In this document: one piece after another, positions 33,289-41,974 of the stretch
Numbering within the stretch: the first letter of the stretch is position 1
Layout: each line of letters opens with the position of its first letter
From: Lachnoclostridium sp. Marseille-P6806
GTDB lineage: Bacteria > Bacillota > Clostridia > Lachnospirales > Lachnospiraceae
Reading direction: 5' to 3'
Assembly: GCF_900625025.1 (NCBI RefSeq)
Contig: NZ_LR130578.1
Span: forward strand, 124,001-188,000
Length of the DNA stretch: 64,000 nt
Notes under the pieces: generated by a model
Databases searched by the model: none
Seen by the model: only the letters and a program-made list of their open reading frames with translations
What the model was told of the DNA's origin: nothing
Position numbers and translations under genes: made by a program

Positions 33289-33675
33289 TCAGAGCGGCCG
33301 TCCGGGGGAGAGCGCGTCATACAGCAGCCAGTCTTTCAGAACAGCCGCGTGATTCTTCTCCTTGTTTTTGGCGGCATAAAGCAGAAGCACGTCCTGCTCT
33401 GCAAGCAGACCGCGGATGGTCTCCGCGATTTCCTCCGCGCGGGGATTTTCCGCAAGCTCTGCCCTGTACCTTTCGGAAAACTCCGGAAAGCGTTCCGGAA
33501 TATGCCCGAACCATTTCCGAAGCTCATTCGACGGCGCCAGCTCTTTTGCCCAGAAAAACGGCATAAGGGCCTCCTTTCGGAGCCCCCTCGGCCAGAGCCT
33601 GTCTATTAAGATGCGGTATCCTGCCGTTTCCGGAGCCAGTTCATACACCCGCACTGTTTTCAGCTCGTGTTTCAT
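33289..33675 (-). CDS. DUF488 family protein
   Basis: A 128-residue protein with the family features RILIDRLWPRGLRKE at the N-terminus, FFWAKELAPSNELRKWFGH and the closing LLLYAAKNKEKNHAAVLKDWL. Function of the family is poorly known. It starts three bases after hcp, so it is the last gene of the DUF438-hcp transcript and may share a stress role. Confidence 0.87.
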   Translation of the reverse strand: MKHELKTVRVYELAPETAGYRILIDRLWPRGLRKEALMPFFWAKELAPSNELRKWFGHIPERFPEFSERYRAELAENPRAEEIAETIRGLLAEQDVLLLYAAKNKEKNHAAVLKDWLLYDALSPGRPL

Positions 33676-33678
33676 AAT

Positions 33679-35328
33679 TTATGCGCTCTCCCCAAAGAAA
33701 AGCTTCAGATCCTCGTCTGCGGTTCCGATGCCCGCGATGCCAAACGTATCCACAAGGATTTTCGCCACATTCGGGGAAAGGAACGCCGGAAGCGTCGGCC
33801 CGAGGTGGATGTTCTTCACGCCAAGATACAGAAGCGCAAGGAGGACAATGACGGCTTTCTGCTCATACCATGCGATATTGTAAACAATCGGGAGCTCATT
33901 CACGTCATTTAGGCCAAAGACCTCTTTCAGCTTCAGCGCAATGAGCGCCAGAGAGTAGGAATCATTGCACTGTCCGGCATCGAGGAGACGCGGGATGCCG
34001 CCGATGTCACCCAGCTCCAGCTTGTTGTAGCGGTACTTTGCGCAGCCCGCGGTCAGAATAACCACATCCTCAGGGAGCCGCCTCGCAAACTCCGTGTAGT
34101 ACTCTCTGGACTTCATTCTGCCGTCGCACCCCGCCATGACCACAAACTTGCGGATGGCGCCGGATTTCACGGCCGCCGTGACCTTGTCCGCCAGTGCAAA
34201 CACCTGCTCATGGGCAAAGCCGCCGACAATGCTGCCGGTCTCTATCTCCTCAGGCGCTGCACAGCTCTTTGCCTGCTCGATCACGGCAGAGAAATCCTTG
34301 ACCTCTCCATAGCCGCCCTCAATATGATGGCAGCCGGGACAGCCCGCCGCGCCGGTGGTCCAGAGCCTGTCCTTATAGCTCTCGGCCGGAGGAACGATGC
34401 AGTTGGTGGTCATCAGGATCGGGCCGTTAAAGGACGCAAATTCTTCTCTCTGCTTCCACCATGCGTTTCCATAGTTTCCCGCAAAGTGGGGATACTTTTT
34501 GAACGCCGGATAGTAATGCGCCGGGAGCATCTCCGAATGCGTGTAGACATCCACGCCGGTTCCCGCCGTCTGTTCGAGCAGCTGCTCCAGATCTTTCAGG
34601 TCATGCCCGGATATCAGAATCCCGGAATTGCTTCTGACGCCGATATCGACCGACGTGATCTCGGGATTGCCGTAGGCTCCGGTATTGGCCGCATCCAGCA
34701 GCGCCATGCCCTCCACGCCGTATCTGCCGGTCTCCAGAGTCAGCGCAACCAGCTCATCCGCGCTAAGGCTGTCATCCAGCGTTGCCGCCAGCGCTTTCTG
34801 GAGGAACGCATCGACCTCTTCGTTATCCCGAAGCAGGGCGTTGGCGTGCTTGGAATAGGCGGCAAGACCTTTCAGTCCGTAGGTGATCAGCTCGCGGAGA
34901 GAACGGATATCCTCATTTTGGGCGGAAAGGACGCCGACCTCGCAAGACGCCGCCTTTGCCTCATACTCCGCCTCCGCGCCGTTCCAGAGCGCCGCCTCCG
35001 GAAGCTCCTCCTTATCTGAAAGCTCCGCAAGCAGGGTCTCCTTGGCGGCAAGCGTCTCTCTGATCCTTGCGACGACGGCAGCCCTGTCGAAGTTGGCATT
35101 GGTGATGGTTGTAAAAAGGTTGACGGACACGAGATGATTCACCTCTGCACGAACCGTTTTTCCCTCCCCGCGGTACGCTGTTGTGACCGCTGCAAGCCCC
35201 TTGGTCACATAGACCAGCAGGTCCTGCATGGCGGCAAGCTCCGCGCTCTTTCCGCACACCCCCGCCATGGTGCAGCCGGTTCCCTTTGCCGTCTCCTGAC
35301 ACTGATAGCAAAACATTCTGTTCTCCAT
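33679..35328 (-). CDS. hcp: Hydroxylamine reductase / hybrid cluster protein
   Basis: A 549-residue Fe-S protein. The N-terminal cluster ligands are in [20 protein letters not shown], and the hybrid cluster ligands are spread through [30 protein letters not shown] and [11 protein letters not shown]. The family reduces hydroxylamine in vitro and NO in vivo, protecting against nitrosative stress. It follows the DUF438 gene and precedes DUF488. GGAGGAG precedes the ATG, and an 18-base tandem repeat fills the gap upstream. Confidence 0.96.
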   Translation of the reverse strand: MENRMFCYQCQETAKGTGCTMAGVCGKSAELAAMQDLLVYVTKGLAAVTTAYRGEGKTVRAEVNHLVSVNLFTTITNANFDRAAVVARIRETLAAKETLLAELSDKEELPEAALWNGAEAEYEAKAASCEVGVLSAQNEDIRSLRELITYGLKGLAAYSKHANALLRDNEEVDAFLQKALAATLDDSLSADELVALTLETGRYGVEGMALLDAANTGAYGNPEITSVDIGVRSNSGILISGHDLKDLEQLLEQTAGTGVDVYTHSEMLPAHYYPAFKKYPHFAGNYGNAWWKQREEFASFNGPILMTTNCIVPPAESYKDRLWTTGAAGCPGCHHIEGGYGEVKDFSAVIEQAKSCAAPEEIETGSIVGGFAHEQVFALADKVTAAVKSGAIRKFVVMAGCDGRMKSREYYTEFARRLPEDVVILTAGCAKYRYNKLELGDIGGIPRLLDAGQCNDSYSLALIALKLKEVFGLNDVNELPIVYNIAWYEQKAVIVLLALLYLGVKNIHLGPTLPAFLSPNVAKILVDTFGIAGIGTADEDLKLFFGESA

Positions 35329-35343
35329 GTATCTCCTCCTGTT

Positions 35344-35415
35344 TGATCTGTTTCCGCGTTTTAACCTGCTCCTGTGTCTTGATCGGCTCCCGCGTTTTGA
35401 TCTGTCCCTGCGTCC
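35344..35415. repeat. 4 x 18-base tandem repeat between DUF438 and hcp genes
   Basis: Four imperfect 18-base units (35344, 35362, 35380, 35398), each close to TGATCTGTTTCCGCGTTT, plus a partial fifth unit. Non-coding. Confidence 0.75.
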
Positions 35416-35431
35416 TGTCCTTGCGTCCTGA

Positions 35432-36841
35432 TCAGTAAAGCGTCTGCGGGTCCGCCGGTTTATCCTTCTGCCCCGCTTGTTCCGTTTTCACAAAATGCTC
35501 CCTGATCTCCTCCATATCCTGCACCAGTTCGGCCGTTCCAAGGTAGTTTCCCTCTTTATCCCTTACCGCCATATAGGTCACCAGCATCGTCCTGCCGTTC
35601 TTCTCCATCCAGACGGGAACGCTGTCCCGCGTCCCGTTCCGGAAGCTGTCCAGTATGCTCCGCACCATGGGCTCGATCTTCGGCGGGTGGCAGGAGAAGA
35701 CCTCGCGGTCAATCGCCATGCCCGGACGCTTGAACACCTTGGGCCCCTCGTTGAAGAAGCGGTTGATGTTGTCCGCGTCGACAAAACTGATCTCCAGCGG
35801 AATTGTATTGAGAAGCGCGGTGAGCTGCGGCACGGTCATATGGCCGCCCGGCATCACGACCTCCTCGCCTGCAAGGGCTTCCTCCGCACCGCCGTCTGAT
35901 CCGCTCTGCGCCTGTCCGGCCGCCTCTCTTACCCGCTCGGCCTCATCCCAGCTTCCGAAAGGCACGCCGAATACTTCAGCATAGTCTTTTGAATCCTGAT
36001 AGAGGGAATACCATTCCTCCTGCGTGAAGTTCACGGCACAGACAGAAAAGAGAATATTCTTCTCCTTGTAGATCATCTCCTCCGCGCGGGTCAGGACTTT
36101 CTCAAGGCGCTCATACCACCCGTCGTCCCGCCGCTCTGCCTTTGCCAGACTTCCCAGCTCGTCCCGGATCTCGTCATCGACCGTCCACATGACGTCCGAC
36201 GGCCCGGAAATGCCGTACTTCACTTTCAGATGCGGGTAGAGAAGATCCCCCTTCTTCGCATAGTGAACGGCGAGGTCGCGGAGCTGCGTGATCTGCTGCT
36301 CCGTGATTTTCCGGTCTGCGGCGGCCCCGCGCAGGGCCGCAAGAAGACGCTCCAGCGCCTCGTTCTCTTTCGTGAACTGGTTCAGGGGGTGCCCCGCGAT
36401 GGCTGTCAGCGCGGACGCGGCCGCTTTCTTCTCCGCATAAGCATTCTTTCCCGCCTCTGTGCTCTCCCCTGCCTCTGTATTCTGCCCCGCGCCGCTCCGG
36501 CGCTTTATCGAGGCCTCCACCTCCTTTTCCGCATTCGCAAGCCTTTCTTCCCGCGTGGAGCCATGGAACAGCGCGGAATGCACGTCGCAGAGCTTCTGTA
36601 CCTCCGTGAGCGGCGTTCCCGCTCTCAGAAGCTCCTGCTCCGCCCTCATGATCTCGGACGCCTCCACATCGCGGAAGCTCTCTATGAAATCAGCCCGCAC
36701 CGTTGCCAGAGCCTCGCCGTTGCCAAGCCTCTTCAGATAGCTCTTTAACTGCTCCGCCCGGTCTGCGCCTGCCTCCCGCGGATCACCCTTTTCCGGGATC
36801 CGCTCATATACGGATTTTGTAAAATCGATTTTGTCTGACAT
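35432..36841 (-). CDS. DUF438 protein with hemerythrin-like and PAS domains
   Basis: A 469-residue cytoplasmic protein. Residues 30-100 are DUF438 ([38 protein letters not shown]). A hemerythrin-like four-helix part follows ([46 protein letters not shown]), with His/Glu residues suited to a di-iron site. The C-terminus is a PAS domain ([36 protein letters not shown]). It may sense O2 or NO; this is inference from domains and the hcp neighbour. It is transcribed away from a Crp/Fnr gene, behind a leader with four hairpins. Confidence 0.9.
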   Translation of the reverse strand: MSDKIDFTKSVYERIPEKGDPREAGADRAEQLKSYLKRLGNGEALATVRADFIESFRDVEASEIMRAEQELLRAGTPLTEVQKLCDVHSALFHGSTREERLANAEKEVEASIKRRSGAGQNTEAGESTEAGKNAYAEKKAAASALTAIAGHPLNQFTKENEALERLLAALRGAAADRKITEQQITQLRDLAVHYAKKGDLLYPHLKVKYGISGPSDVMWTVDDEIRDELGSLAKAERRDDGWYERLEKVLTRAEEMIYKEKNILFSVCAVNFTQEEWYSLYQDSKDYAEVFGVPFGSWDEAERVREAAGQAQSGSDGGAEEALAGEEVVMPGGHMTVPQLTALLNTIPLEISFVDADNINRFFNEGPKVFKRPGMAIDREVFSCHPPKIEPMVRSILDSFRNGTRDSVPVWMEKNGRTMLVTYMAVRDKEGNYLGTAELVQDMEEIREHFVKTEQAGQKDKPADPQTLY

Positions 36842-36860
36842 TGTTCCCTCTTTCCCGCGA

Positions 36861-36994
36861 GGCGAATTTCAAATTCGCCGATGCGATCTGCAACTCGGTG
36901 CTCCGCACCGATGTCGGAGTTTGAAAGGACTGCATCAGCAGGACTTTCAAACTTTCACCCTTTGTTCCTGTGATCAACGGGTTTACAGCCCGTT
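36861..36994 (-). other. Leader of the DUF438 gene with four consecutive hairpins
   Basis: Hairpins in transcript order: AACGGG/CCCGTT (36976-36994); AGTTTGAAAG/CTTTCAAACT (36918-36953) with an inner CTGC/GCAG; CGGTGC/GCACCG (36896-36910), extendable by CAACTC/GAGTTTG; GGCGAATTT/AAATTCGCC (36861-36879) just before the ribosome binding site. None has a T-run. It may be a structured regulator or a cluster of palindromic repeats. Confidence 0.6.
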
Positions 36995-37016
36995 ATTGAC
37001 TGTTCAACGGAAGAAT

Positions 37017-37050
37017 ATTATAATTTCCGCAACATTTATGTTGTTACAAC
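37017..37050. promoter_or_regulatory. Divergent control region: -10 box and palindromes
   Basis: TATAAT on the minus strand (37017-37022) serves the DUF438 operon and has no good -35 box. In the -35 area are CAACATTTATGTTG (37030-37043, perfect) and GTTGTTACAAC (37040-37050), overlapping. A weak -35 plus palindromes suits control by the adjacent Crp/Fnr regulator. Confidence 0.55.
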
Positions 37051-37066
37051 AACGAAAGAGGCTTTG

Positions 37067-37729
37067 ATGAGTTATTTTTTTCTGTCCCATACGCCGCTTT
37101 TTCATGCCGTAAATGAAAAGGAAATCGAACAGATGCTGGCCTGTCTCGGCGCCAGCGAGAAGAAATATCAGAAAGGCGAAACGATCTTCCGCGCAGGGAG
37201 CAGCGTCCACGAGATCGGAATGGTTCTGGAGGGCAGCGTCAATATCGTAGTGAATTTCTACTGGGGAAGCAGCCAGATCTTCGGCCACATGGAAAAGGGC
37301 CAGATCTTCGCGGAAAACTACGCCGCGCTTCCCGGCAAAGAGCTGATCTGCGATGTAATAGCCGCAGAAGACAGCGATATCCTCTTCCTTGACATGAGCA
37401 GGCTCCTTACCACCTGTCAGAGCAGCTGCTCTTTCCACCATCGCCTGATCCGGAACCTGCTTAGCATCTCGGCGCAGAAGAACCTGAATCTCTCGAGCCG
37501 GATGCTGCACACGGCGCCCAGAGCTCTGCGGGAAAAGCTGCTGTCGTACCTGTCGGAGCAGGCCATGATAAACGGAAGCACACATTTTACCATCCCCTTT
37601 GACCGGCAGCAGCTCGCCGATTATCTGGGCGTCGACCGCAGCGCCATGTCGAATGAGCTCAGCAAAATGCAAAAGGACGGACTCATCTCCTATAAGAAGA
37701 ATGAGTTCGTCCTGCGGGATAGAGCATGA
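37067..37729 (+). CDS. Crp/Fnr family transcriptional regulator (possibly HcpR-like)
   Basis: A 220-residue regulator. The N-terminal cyclic-nucleotide-like beta barrel includes KYQKGETIFRAGSSVHEIGMVLEGSVNIV; the C-terminal helix-turn-helix is FDRQQLADYLGVDRSAMSNELSKMQKDG. There is no N-terminal Cys cluster like that of FNR, so a haem or another ligand may be used. It diverges from DUF438-hcp, the arrangement of known HcpR regulators. AAAGAGG lies before the ATG at 37067; a TTG directly before it is also in frame. Confidence 0.88.
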   Translation: MSYFFLSHTPLFHAVNEKEIEQMLACLGASEKKYQKGETIFRAGSSVHEIGMVLEGSVNIVVNFYWGSSQIFGHMEKGQIFAENYAALPGKELICDVIAAEDSDILFLDMSRLLTTCQSSCSFHHRLIRNLLSISAQKNLNLSSRMLHTAPRALREKLLSYLSEQAMINGSTHFTIPFDRQQLADYLGVDRSAMSNELSKMQKDGLISYKKNEFVLRDRA

Positions 37730-37782
37730 ATATGCGGGATAACGACAAATACGTCCGGCATTGCAGAAATCAGCATATCCGA

Positions 37783-39015
37783 TCAAATATAATAAACAGG
37801 CAATGCCATCAGATTTTCTCTCAGGTATGTCTTTTTATCGATCAGGCAGAGGATAATTCCCATTCCTCTTTTCTTATTCGGAATTTTATCGAGCACTTGG
37901 TTGGACGCTCCCATACCGACTTTTGGATTTCCTGACATCTTAATCTCCACAGGATAAAGAATGCCATCCTCTTCAATAATTAAATCTATTTCATTTTCAC
38001 CGGAAACGCGTCTGTCCTTTCCCCGATAATAAAATATATTAAAGCGGTAATCTTTTCCCTCATTGGAATATGATTTCAAAATCTCGGAAACTATAAATGT
38101 CTCAAACATACTGCCTGCAACTGCCGAATTTTTCAGTGCGTCGGCTGTCAGCCACCTGGTCAAAAAGCAGGCAAGCCCCGTATCTCTAAAATATATCTTA
38201 GGCGTTTTTATTGCGCGGTTTAATACACTTGCGCTGTAAGGCTGCAATAAGTAAACAATTCCTGTTCTTTCCAAAATGGAAATCCAGTTCTTTATCGTCG
38301 GCTCACTCACGCCGATTTCACCGGCAATATTCGCATAGTTCAGCATTTCTCCCGTTCTGGCCGCAGCTGCCGTCAAAAACTTAGTAAATGTAATACTGTC
38401 CGTTGAAATCAGCTCATTGATGTCTCTTTCCAAATATGTAGATACATAGGATGAATAGAACTCCTGCCAATCTCTTTCTATGTCATATAATTCCGGATAG
38501 GAGCCTTTATGAATGATATCCCAGATATTTTCATATGTTATGACTTCACGCTCCCGTTCCCGTATATACTCGTCAGTTGGAACAAAATGCTTATTAAATC
38601 CAATATGATAAATCTCCCGCAACGACAGTCCGCTTAACTCATATACAGACACTCTTCCTGCCAATGATTCACTTACGCCTTTCATCAGCTCCAGTTTATG
38701 CGAACCTGACAGGATGAATTGTCCTCTTTCATCCGATTCATCCACTTTCTGTTTAATCTCTTCCAGTATCGATTCCTCTTTTTGAACTTCATCAATAAAT
38801 AAAGGACAGGGATTATTTAAGAAAAATAACTTCGGCTCTTCCTTTGCCTGCAGTCTGGTCAGTCTGTCATCAAAATTGGTTCGATTGTATTCTGGGAATT
38901 CATGCTTTACTAATGTTGATTTCCCAACCTGTCTTGCACCCTCTATCAAAGTACATTTGCTTGTTTTTACCCTGTTTTTCAGCGTCTTTGAAATAGCTCT
39001 TTGAATATATGCCAT
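37783..39015 (-). CDS. AAA ATPase with DUF4143 domain
   Basis: A 410-residue protein. Walker A is EGARQVGKSTL, Walker B is CPLFIDEVQKEE, sensor ILSGSHKLELM; the C-terminal half is DUF4143 with a winged-helix (YANIAGEIGVSEPTIKNWISILERTG) and a nuclease-like ENEIDLIIEEDGILYPVEIK. Base composition is much more AT-rich than its neighbours, and codon use differs, which suggests recent transfer. GGAGG precedes the ATG. Two palindromes bracket its promoter. Such proteins are very common in Clostridia, but their role is unclear. Confidence 0.9.
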   Translation of the reverse strand: MAYIQRAISKTLKNRVKTSKCTLIEGARQVGKSTLVKHEFPEYNRTNFDDRLTRLQAKEEPKLFFLNNPCPLFIDEVQKEESILEEIKQKVDESDERGQFILSGSHKLELMKGVSESLAGRVSVYELSGLSLREIYHIGFNKHFVPTDEYIREREREVITYENIWDIIHKGSYPELYDIERDWQEFYSSYVSTYLERDINELISTDSITFTKFLTAAAARTGEMLNYANIAGEIGVSEPTIKNWISILERTGIVYLLQPYSASVLNRAIKTPKIYFRDTGLACFLTRWLTADALKNSAVAGSMFETFIVSEILKSYSNEGKDYRFNIFYYRGKDRRVSGENEIDLIIEEDGILYPVEIKMSGNPKVGMGASNQVLDKIPNKKRGMGIILCLIDKKTYLRENLMALPVYYI

Positions 39016-39025
39016 TTTACGCCTC

Positions 39026-39058
39026 CGACTAATCTAAAACCACGTTTTATTATAGTCG
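39026..39058. promoter_or_regulatory. Palindrome A at the AAA ATPase promoter
   Basis: CGACTA-n3-TAAAAC-GTG-GTTTTA-n3-TAGTCG on the minus strand; it contains the -10 box TATAAT (39049-39054) and ends at the ribosome binding site. Confidence 0.65.
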
Positions 39059-39077
39059 CTAATATATTAAAAAACAA
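39049..39077 (-). promoter_or_regulatory. Promoter of the AAA ATPase gene
   Basis: TTGTTT (39072-39077), 17-base spacer, TATAAT (39049-39054). Confidence 0.65.
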
Positions 39078-39112
39078 GCGGCTATTCGAAAATTATGTTT
39101 TAGAATAGTCGC
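39078..39112. promoter_or_regulatory. Palindrome B upstream of the AAA ATPase promoter
   Basis: GCGACTATTC (minus) pairs with GAATAGCCGC across 15 bases, with one mismatch. It abuts the -35 box and shares the GCGACTAT core with palindrome A. Confidence 0.65.
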
Positions 39113-39207
39113 TGATGTATCTATATATTCCTTGAGGGGAGCAGTTCTCTGTTCCATATGCCCGGCAAACCGGTGAGCCGGACTATTGCCGGAACGTTTG
39201 AATACAT

Positions 39208-40548
39208 TTATCCGTTGGAGCGTGACAGCAGCACCACCGTCTCCACCCCCGGCGTGGCCGGGAACATATCGACCGGCTGCGCCTTTTTCATCCGGTAGCC
39301 GTGCGCGGTGAAAAACGCGAGATCCCGGCCCAGTGTCTCCGGATTGCAGGAAATATAGACTATCTTCTTCGGAGACAGGCGGCAGGCCGCCTCCATGAAC
39401 CGCTCTGTGGAGCCGGCACGCGGAGGATCCATGAACAGCACGTCCACCTGCCGGCCCTCCCCGGCAAATTCCTCGGCAAGCTCCGCCGCATCGCCCTGAC
39501 AAATGACAACCTTGGACCGCCCGTCCGCATTCTGCGCGGAATTCACCGCGGCATCTCGCACCGCTTCGCGGTTCAGCTCGATGCCGATGACCTCCTTTGC
39601 ACTGTCCGAAGCGCAGATACCGATCGTACCGATGCCGCAGTAGGCGTCCAGCACCGTCTCCTTTCCCGAGAGCCCCGCATAGTCGATTGCAATATGGTAG
39701 AGCTTTTCGGTCTGCAAAGCATTCACCTGATAGAACGAGCGCGAGGAAATGCGAAACGTTTTGCCGCACAGCCGGTCCTCGATGTAGCCCTTTCCGAAGA
39801 GCACCCTTTCTCTCTCGCCCAGAACCATGCTGTCCGTCCGGTCATTGATGTTCTGGACAATCGTTGTGATTTCAGGATGGAGCTTCCGGAGCGCCGCGAC
39901 GAAATTATTTCTGGAGGGAAACACGGGATCGGCCGTCACCAGCGTCACCATGAGCTGACGGGTCGCGCGGGCCGTCCGCACCTGCACGTAGCGGAGAAGC
40001 CCCGTTCCGGTGTCCTCGTTGTAGGGCGCGATCCGGAACGACGGCATAAGAGAGAGGACGGACTGTATGACCGCGTCGGCGCGCACATCCTCCAGCAGAC
40101 ATTTCTCCACCGGAACAACCCTGTGAGAGTCTTTCTCATACATGCCGCAGATGATGCCGCGGCCCCTCTTTGCCTGCCTGCCGCCCCGGGAGGAGCCTCC
40201 CTGCTCCGCCCGGCCCGCCGCATTCTGTCCCCTGCGCTTTGCCGGGAACGGCCCTGTACCCTCCGCAAAGACCGATGTGACCTTATTACGGTAATGATCC
40301 GGATTTTTCATCCGGAGAATCGTCTCCACCGACCCGAAGCTCCCGATGCACTCCTCCACAAACACCTGCTTGCGCTGAAGCTGCTCCTCATAGGGAATAT
40401 TGATCATGGAGCAGCCGCCGCAGCGGCGGTAATGCGGACAGCGAACCGCGCGCGGCGCATGCTCATGCTCCGCTGCCGCAGGCTCCGCCTGAAAAGCTCT
40501 TTTTTTATCGCTGCGTCCGCGCCCTCCGGCGCTTCCGTCTCTGTTCAT
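39208..40548 (-). CDS. TrmA/RumA-family RNA uracil-C5 methyltransferase
   Basis: A 446-residue SAM-dependent enzyme making 5-methyluridine in rRNA or tRNA. The cluster-type N-terminus CPHYRRCGGCSMINIPYEEQL is present but no TRAM domain precedes it. FYQVNALQTEKLY, VLDAYCGIGTIG (SAM), VLFMDPPRAGS and the nucleophile Cys in VYISCNPETLGRDL are all intact. An Arg/Gly-rich insert of some 25 residues (around NAAGRAEQGGSSRGG) sits after AEGTGPFPAKRR. The ATG at 40548 has GGAG eight bases upstream; ATG 40563 is possible. Confidence 0.9.
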   Translation of the reverse strand: MNRDGSAGGRGRSDKKRAFQAEPAAAEHEHAPRAVRCPHYRRCGGCSMINIPYEEQLQRKQVFVEECIGSFGSVETILRMKNPDHYRNKVTSVFAEGTGPFPAKRRGQNAAGRAEQGGSSRGGRQAKRGRGIICGMYEKDSHRVVPVEKCLLEDVRADAVIQSVLSLMPSFRIAPYNEDTGTGLLRYVQVRTARATRQLMVTLVTADPVFPSRNNFVAALRKLHPEITTIVQNINDRTDSMVLGERERVLFGKGYIEDRLCGKTFRISSRSFYQVNALQTEKLYHIAIDYAGLSGKETVLDAYCGIGTIGICASDSAKEVIGIELNREAVRDAAVNSAQNADGRSKVVICQGDAAELAEEFAGEGRQVDVLFMDPPRAGSTERFMEAACRLSPKKIVYISCNPETLGRDLAFFTAHGYRMKKAQPVDMFPATPGVETVVLLSRSNG

Positions 40549-40556
40549 ATTAACAA

Positions 40557-40648
40557 TCTCCATATCAAAACGTTCCCTGCAAGGCCGCGCCGCAAGCACC
40601 CTGCGCAGGCGATTTTACGGCTGCGGTCAAAGCTTATTCAGACTTCGC
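40557..40648 (-). repeat. Diverged copy of the glmM leader element
   Basis: Aligns with 26356-26448: shared blocks include GGGAACG next to the ribosome binding site, GCGGCGCG, CGCCTGCGC and GACCGCAGCCG (GATCGCAGCCG in the glmM copy). Inner pairing GCCGTAA/TTGCGGC is retained, but the complementary loop of the glmM copy is not. Like that copy it ends at the ribosome binding site. Confidence 0.6.
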
Positions 40649-40650
40649 CG

Positions 40651-41082
40651 TCACCGGAAATAATCCGCATCCGGCTCGTCGTCCGCAGATGCTTCACTCT
40701 CCGCAAGCGGCCCATCTTCCGCATCCGGCTCGCCGCCGTTCTCCTCCCGGATCAAGAAGCTTCCCTCCTTGCGCAGGCGCAGCTCCTCTTTCGGGGACCA
40801 GTCATGCGCCGGCTCCCCGCTGAGAATCTTCACGGAATCGAGATGCTCCACCAGCCCCAGCGCCTTGGCGTAGTCCCGCGTATTGATCCGCAGGATGACC
40901 GTCTCCTCGCCGTCCCGTCGGAACAGGCGATCGAGAAAGGGCCGCTCCTCCCACTTCACAAAATACGAGATCCCGTTTTTCAGAAAAAGGTTCTCCACTC
41001 TCTGCTTTGCCTCGCCGTTTCTGACGCGGCAGAAATCCATCTCATTGTCGAAAAACTGATTCTCTCTGATAATACTCGACAT
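40651..41082 (-). CDS. Conserved small protein of unknown function
   Basis: A 143-residue soluble protein I do not recognise with confidence. The first 90 residues look like a compact alpha/beta domain (VENLFLKNGISYFVKWEERPFL, ETVILRINTRDYAKALGLVEHL), and the last 35 are acidic and probably disordered (ending DDEPDADYFR). It lies just upstream of the RNA methyltransferase, 102 bases apart including the repeat element. Codon use matches its neighbours, so it is very likely a real gene. Confidence 0.75.
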   Translation of the reverse strand: MSSIIRENQFFDNEMDFCRVRNGEAKQRVENLFLKNGISYFVKWEERPFLDRLFRRDGEETVILRINTRDYAKALGLVEHLDSVKILSGEPAHDWSPKEELRLRKEGSFLIREENGGEPDAEDGPLAESEASADDEPDADYFR

Positions 41083-41251
41083 AACTGCCCCCGCGGCGGC
41101 GCTCTGTCCGCCCGCTACATTATATATTCCGTCCCTCCCGCACGCAAGAACGCGGGGCGCCGCCTGCCGGAGAAGCGATCGGAGCAGTGCGCTCTCTGCT
41201 CTCCAGAGCTTTCCGCTGTCTCTTTCCGGAATGGGAATTTTCCGCGGCTTC

Positions 41252-41839
41252 TTACGGCTGCTGCAGACGCTCGCCCTCGCGCAGCGCCTCGATCCAGACG
41301 CCGCCGGTCTCTTTCAGCGCGCGCCGTCTCTCCCGGTAATCCGGCATCACGCGTTCCACCTCCTGCCAGAATGCGCGGGAATGATTCATATGGCGCCGGT
41401 GCGCCAGCTCATGGACGATCACATAATCCGTGACTTCCTCCGGCAGCTTCATCAGCAGACAGTTGAAGCTGAGATTTCCCTTGGCCGAGCAGCTCCCCCA
41501 CAGCGTCTTCTGACTGCGGATGGTGATGCGTCCATAGCTTACGCCCATACGGGCGGCCATCCGCTCCACCCGCGGCGGGAGCTCGCGGGCCGCCTGCTTC
41601 AAAAGGCACTGCCGCTCTCTGCATCCGATGGGCTCCTCCGCCCGGGCCCGCTGCTTTTTCTGCCGTTCCTCCCAGCGCACAAAATGCTGCGCCACCCAAT
41701 CCTCATGTTTCTCGATGAATGCCTCAATCTCGCGAAGCGGCAGACGGCGGGGAGCCCGGACCACAAGCTCTCCCTCTCTGGTGATCTCCATCGCAAGCGT
41801 CCGCCGGGCGCTGCGCACCAGCCGGTATTTCTTTTCCAT
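41252..41839 (-). CDS. YgjP-like metallopeptidase domain protein (DUF45)
   Basis: A 195-residue zinc protein of the YgjP/DUF45 family. The zinc motif is VIVHELAHRRHMNHSRAFW, with two His ligands and the catalytic Glu; KTLWGSCSAKGNLSFNCLLM is the other family signature. MEKKYRLVRSARRTLAMEI begins the family domain, so I take ATG 41839 (AAGGGGGCGG upstream) rather than 41860. Activity has not been well defined for the family. Confidence 0.9.
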   Translation of the reverse strand: MEKKYRLVRSARRTLAMEITREGELVVRAPRRLPLREIEAFIEKHEDWVAQHFVRWEERQKKQRARAEEPIGCRERQCLLKQAARELPPRVERMAARMGVSYGRITIRSQKTLWGSCSAKGNLSFNCLLMKLPEEVTDYVIVHELAHRRHMNHSRAFWQEVERVMPDYRERRRALKETGGVWIEALREGERLQQP

Positions 41840-41877
41840 TCCGCCCCCTTGTACAGCCATGGCTGCCGTCTTACACA

Positions 41878-41918
41878 GATCAGAAAAGCCGACATGCTTT
41901 CTGTCGGCTTTTCTGATC
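41878..41918. terminator. Terminator of the giant surface protein gene
   Basis: Perfect 17-bp stem, GATCAGAAAAGCCGACA with its complement, around a 7-base loop. TTTTCTGATCT follows on either side. Confidence 0.85.
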
Positions 41919-41974
41919 TCACTTTCTTTTACTTTATAATACGTTTGTCGTCTGCACTCCGCAAGCTCCCGGCC

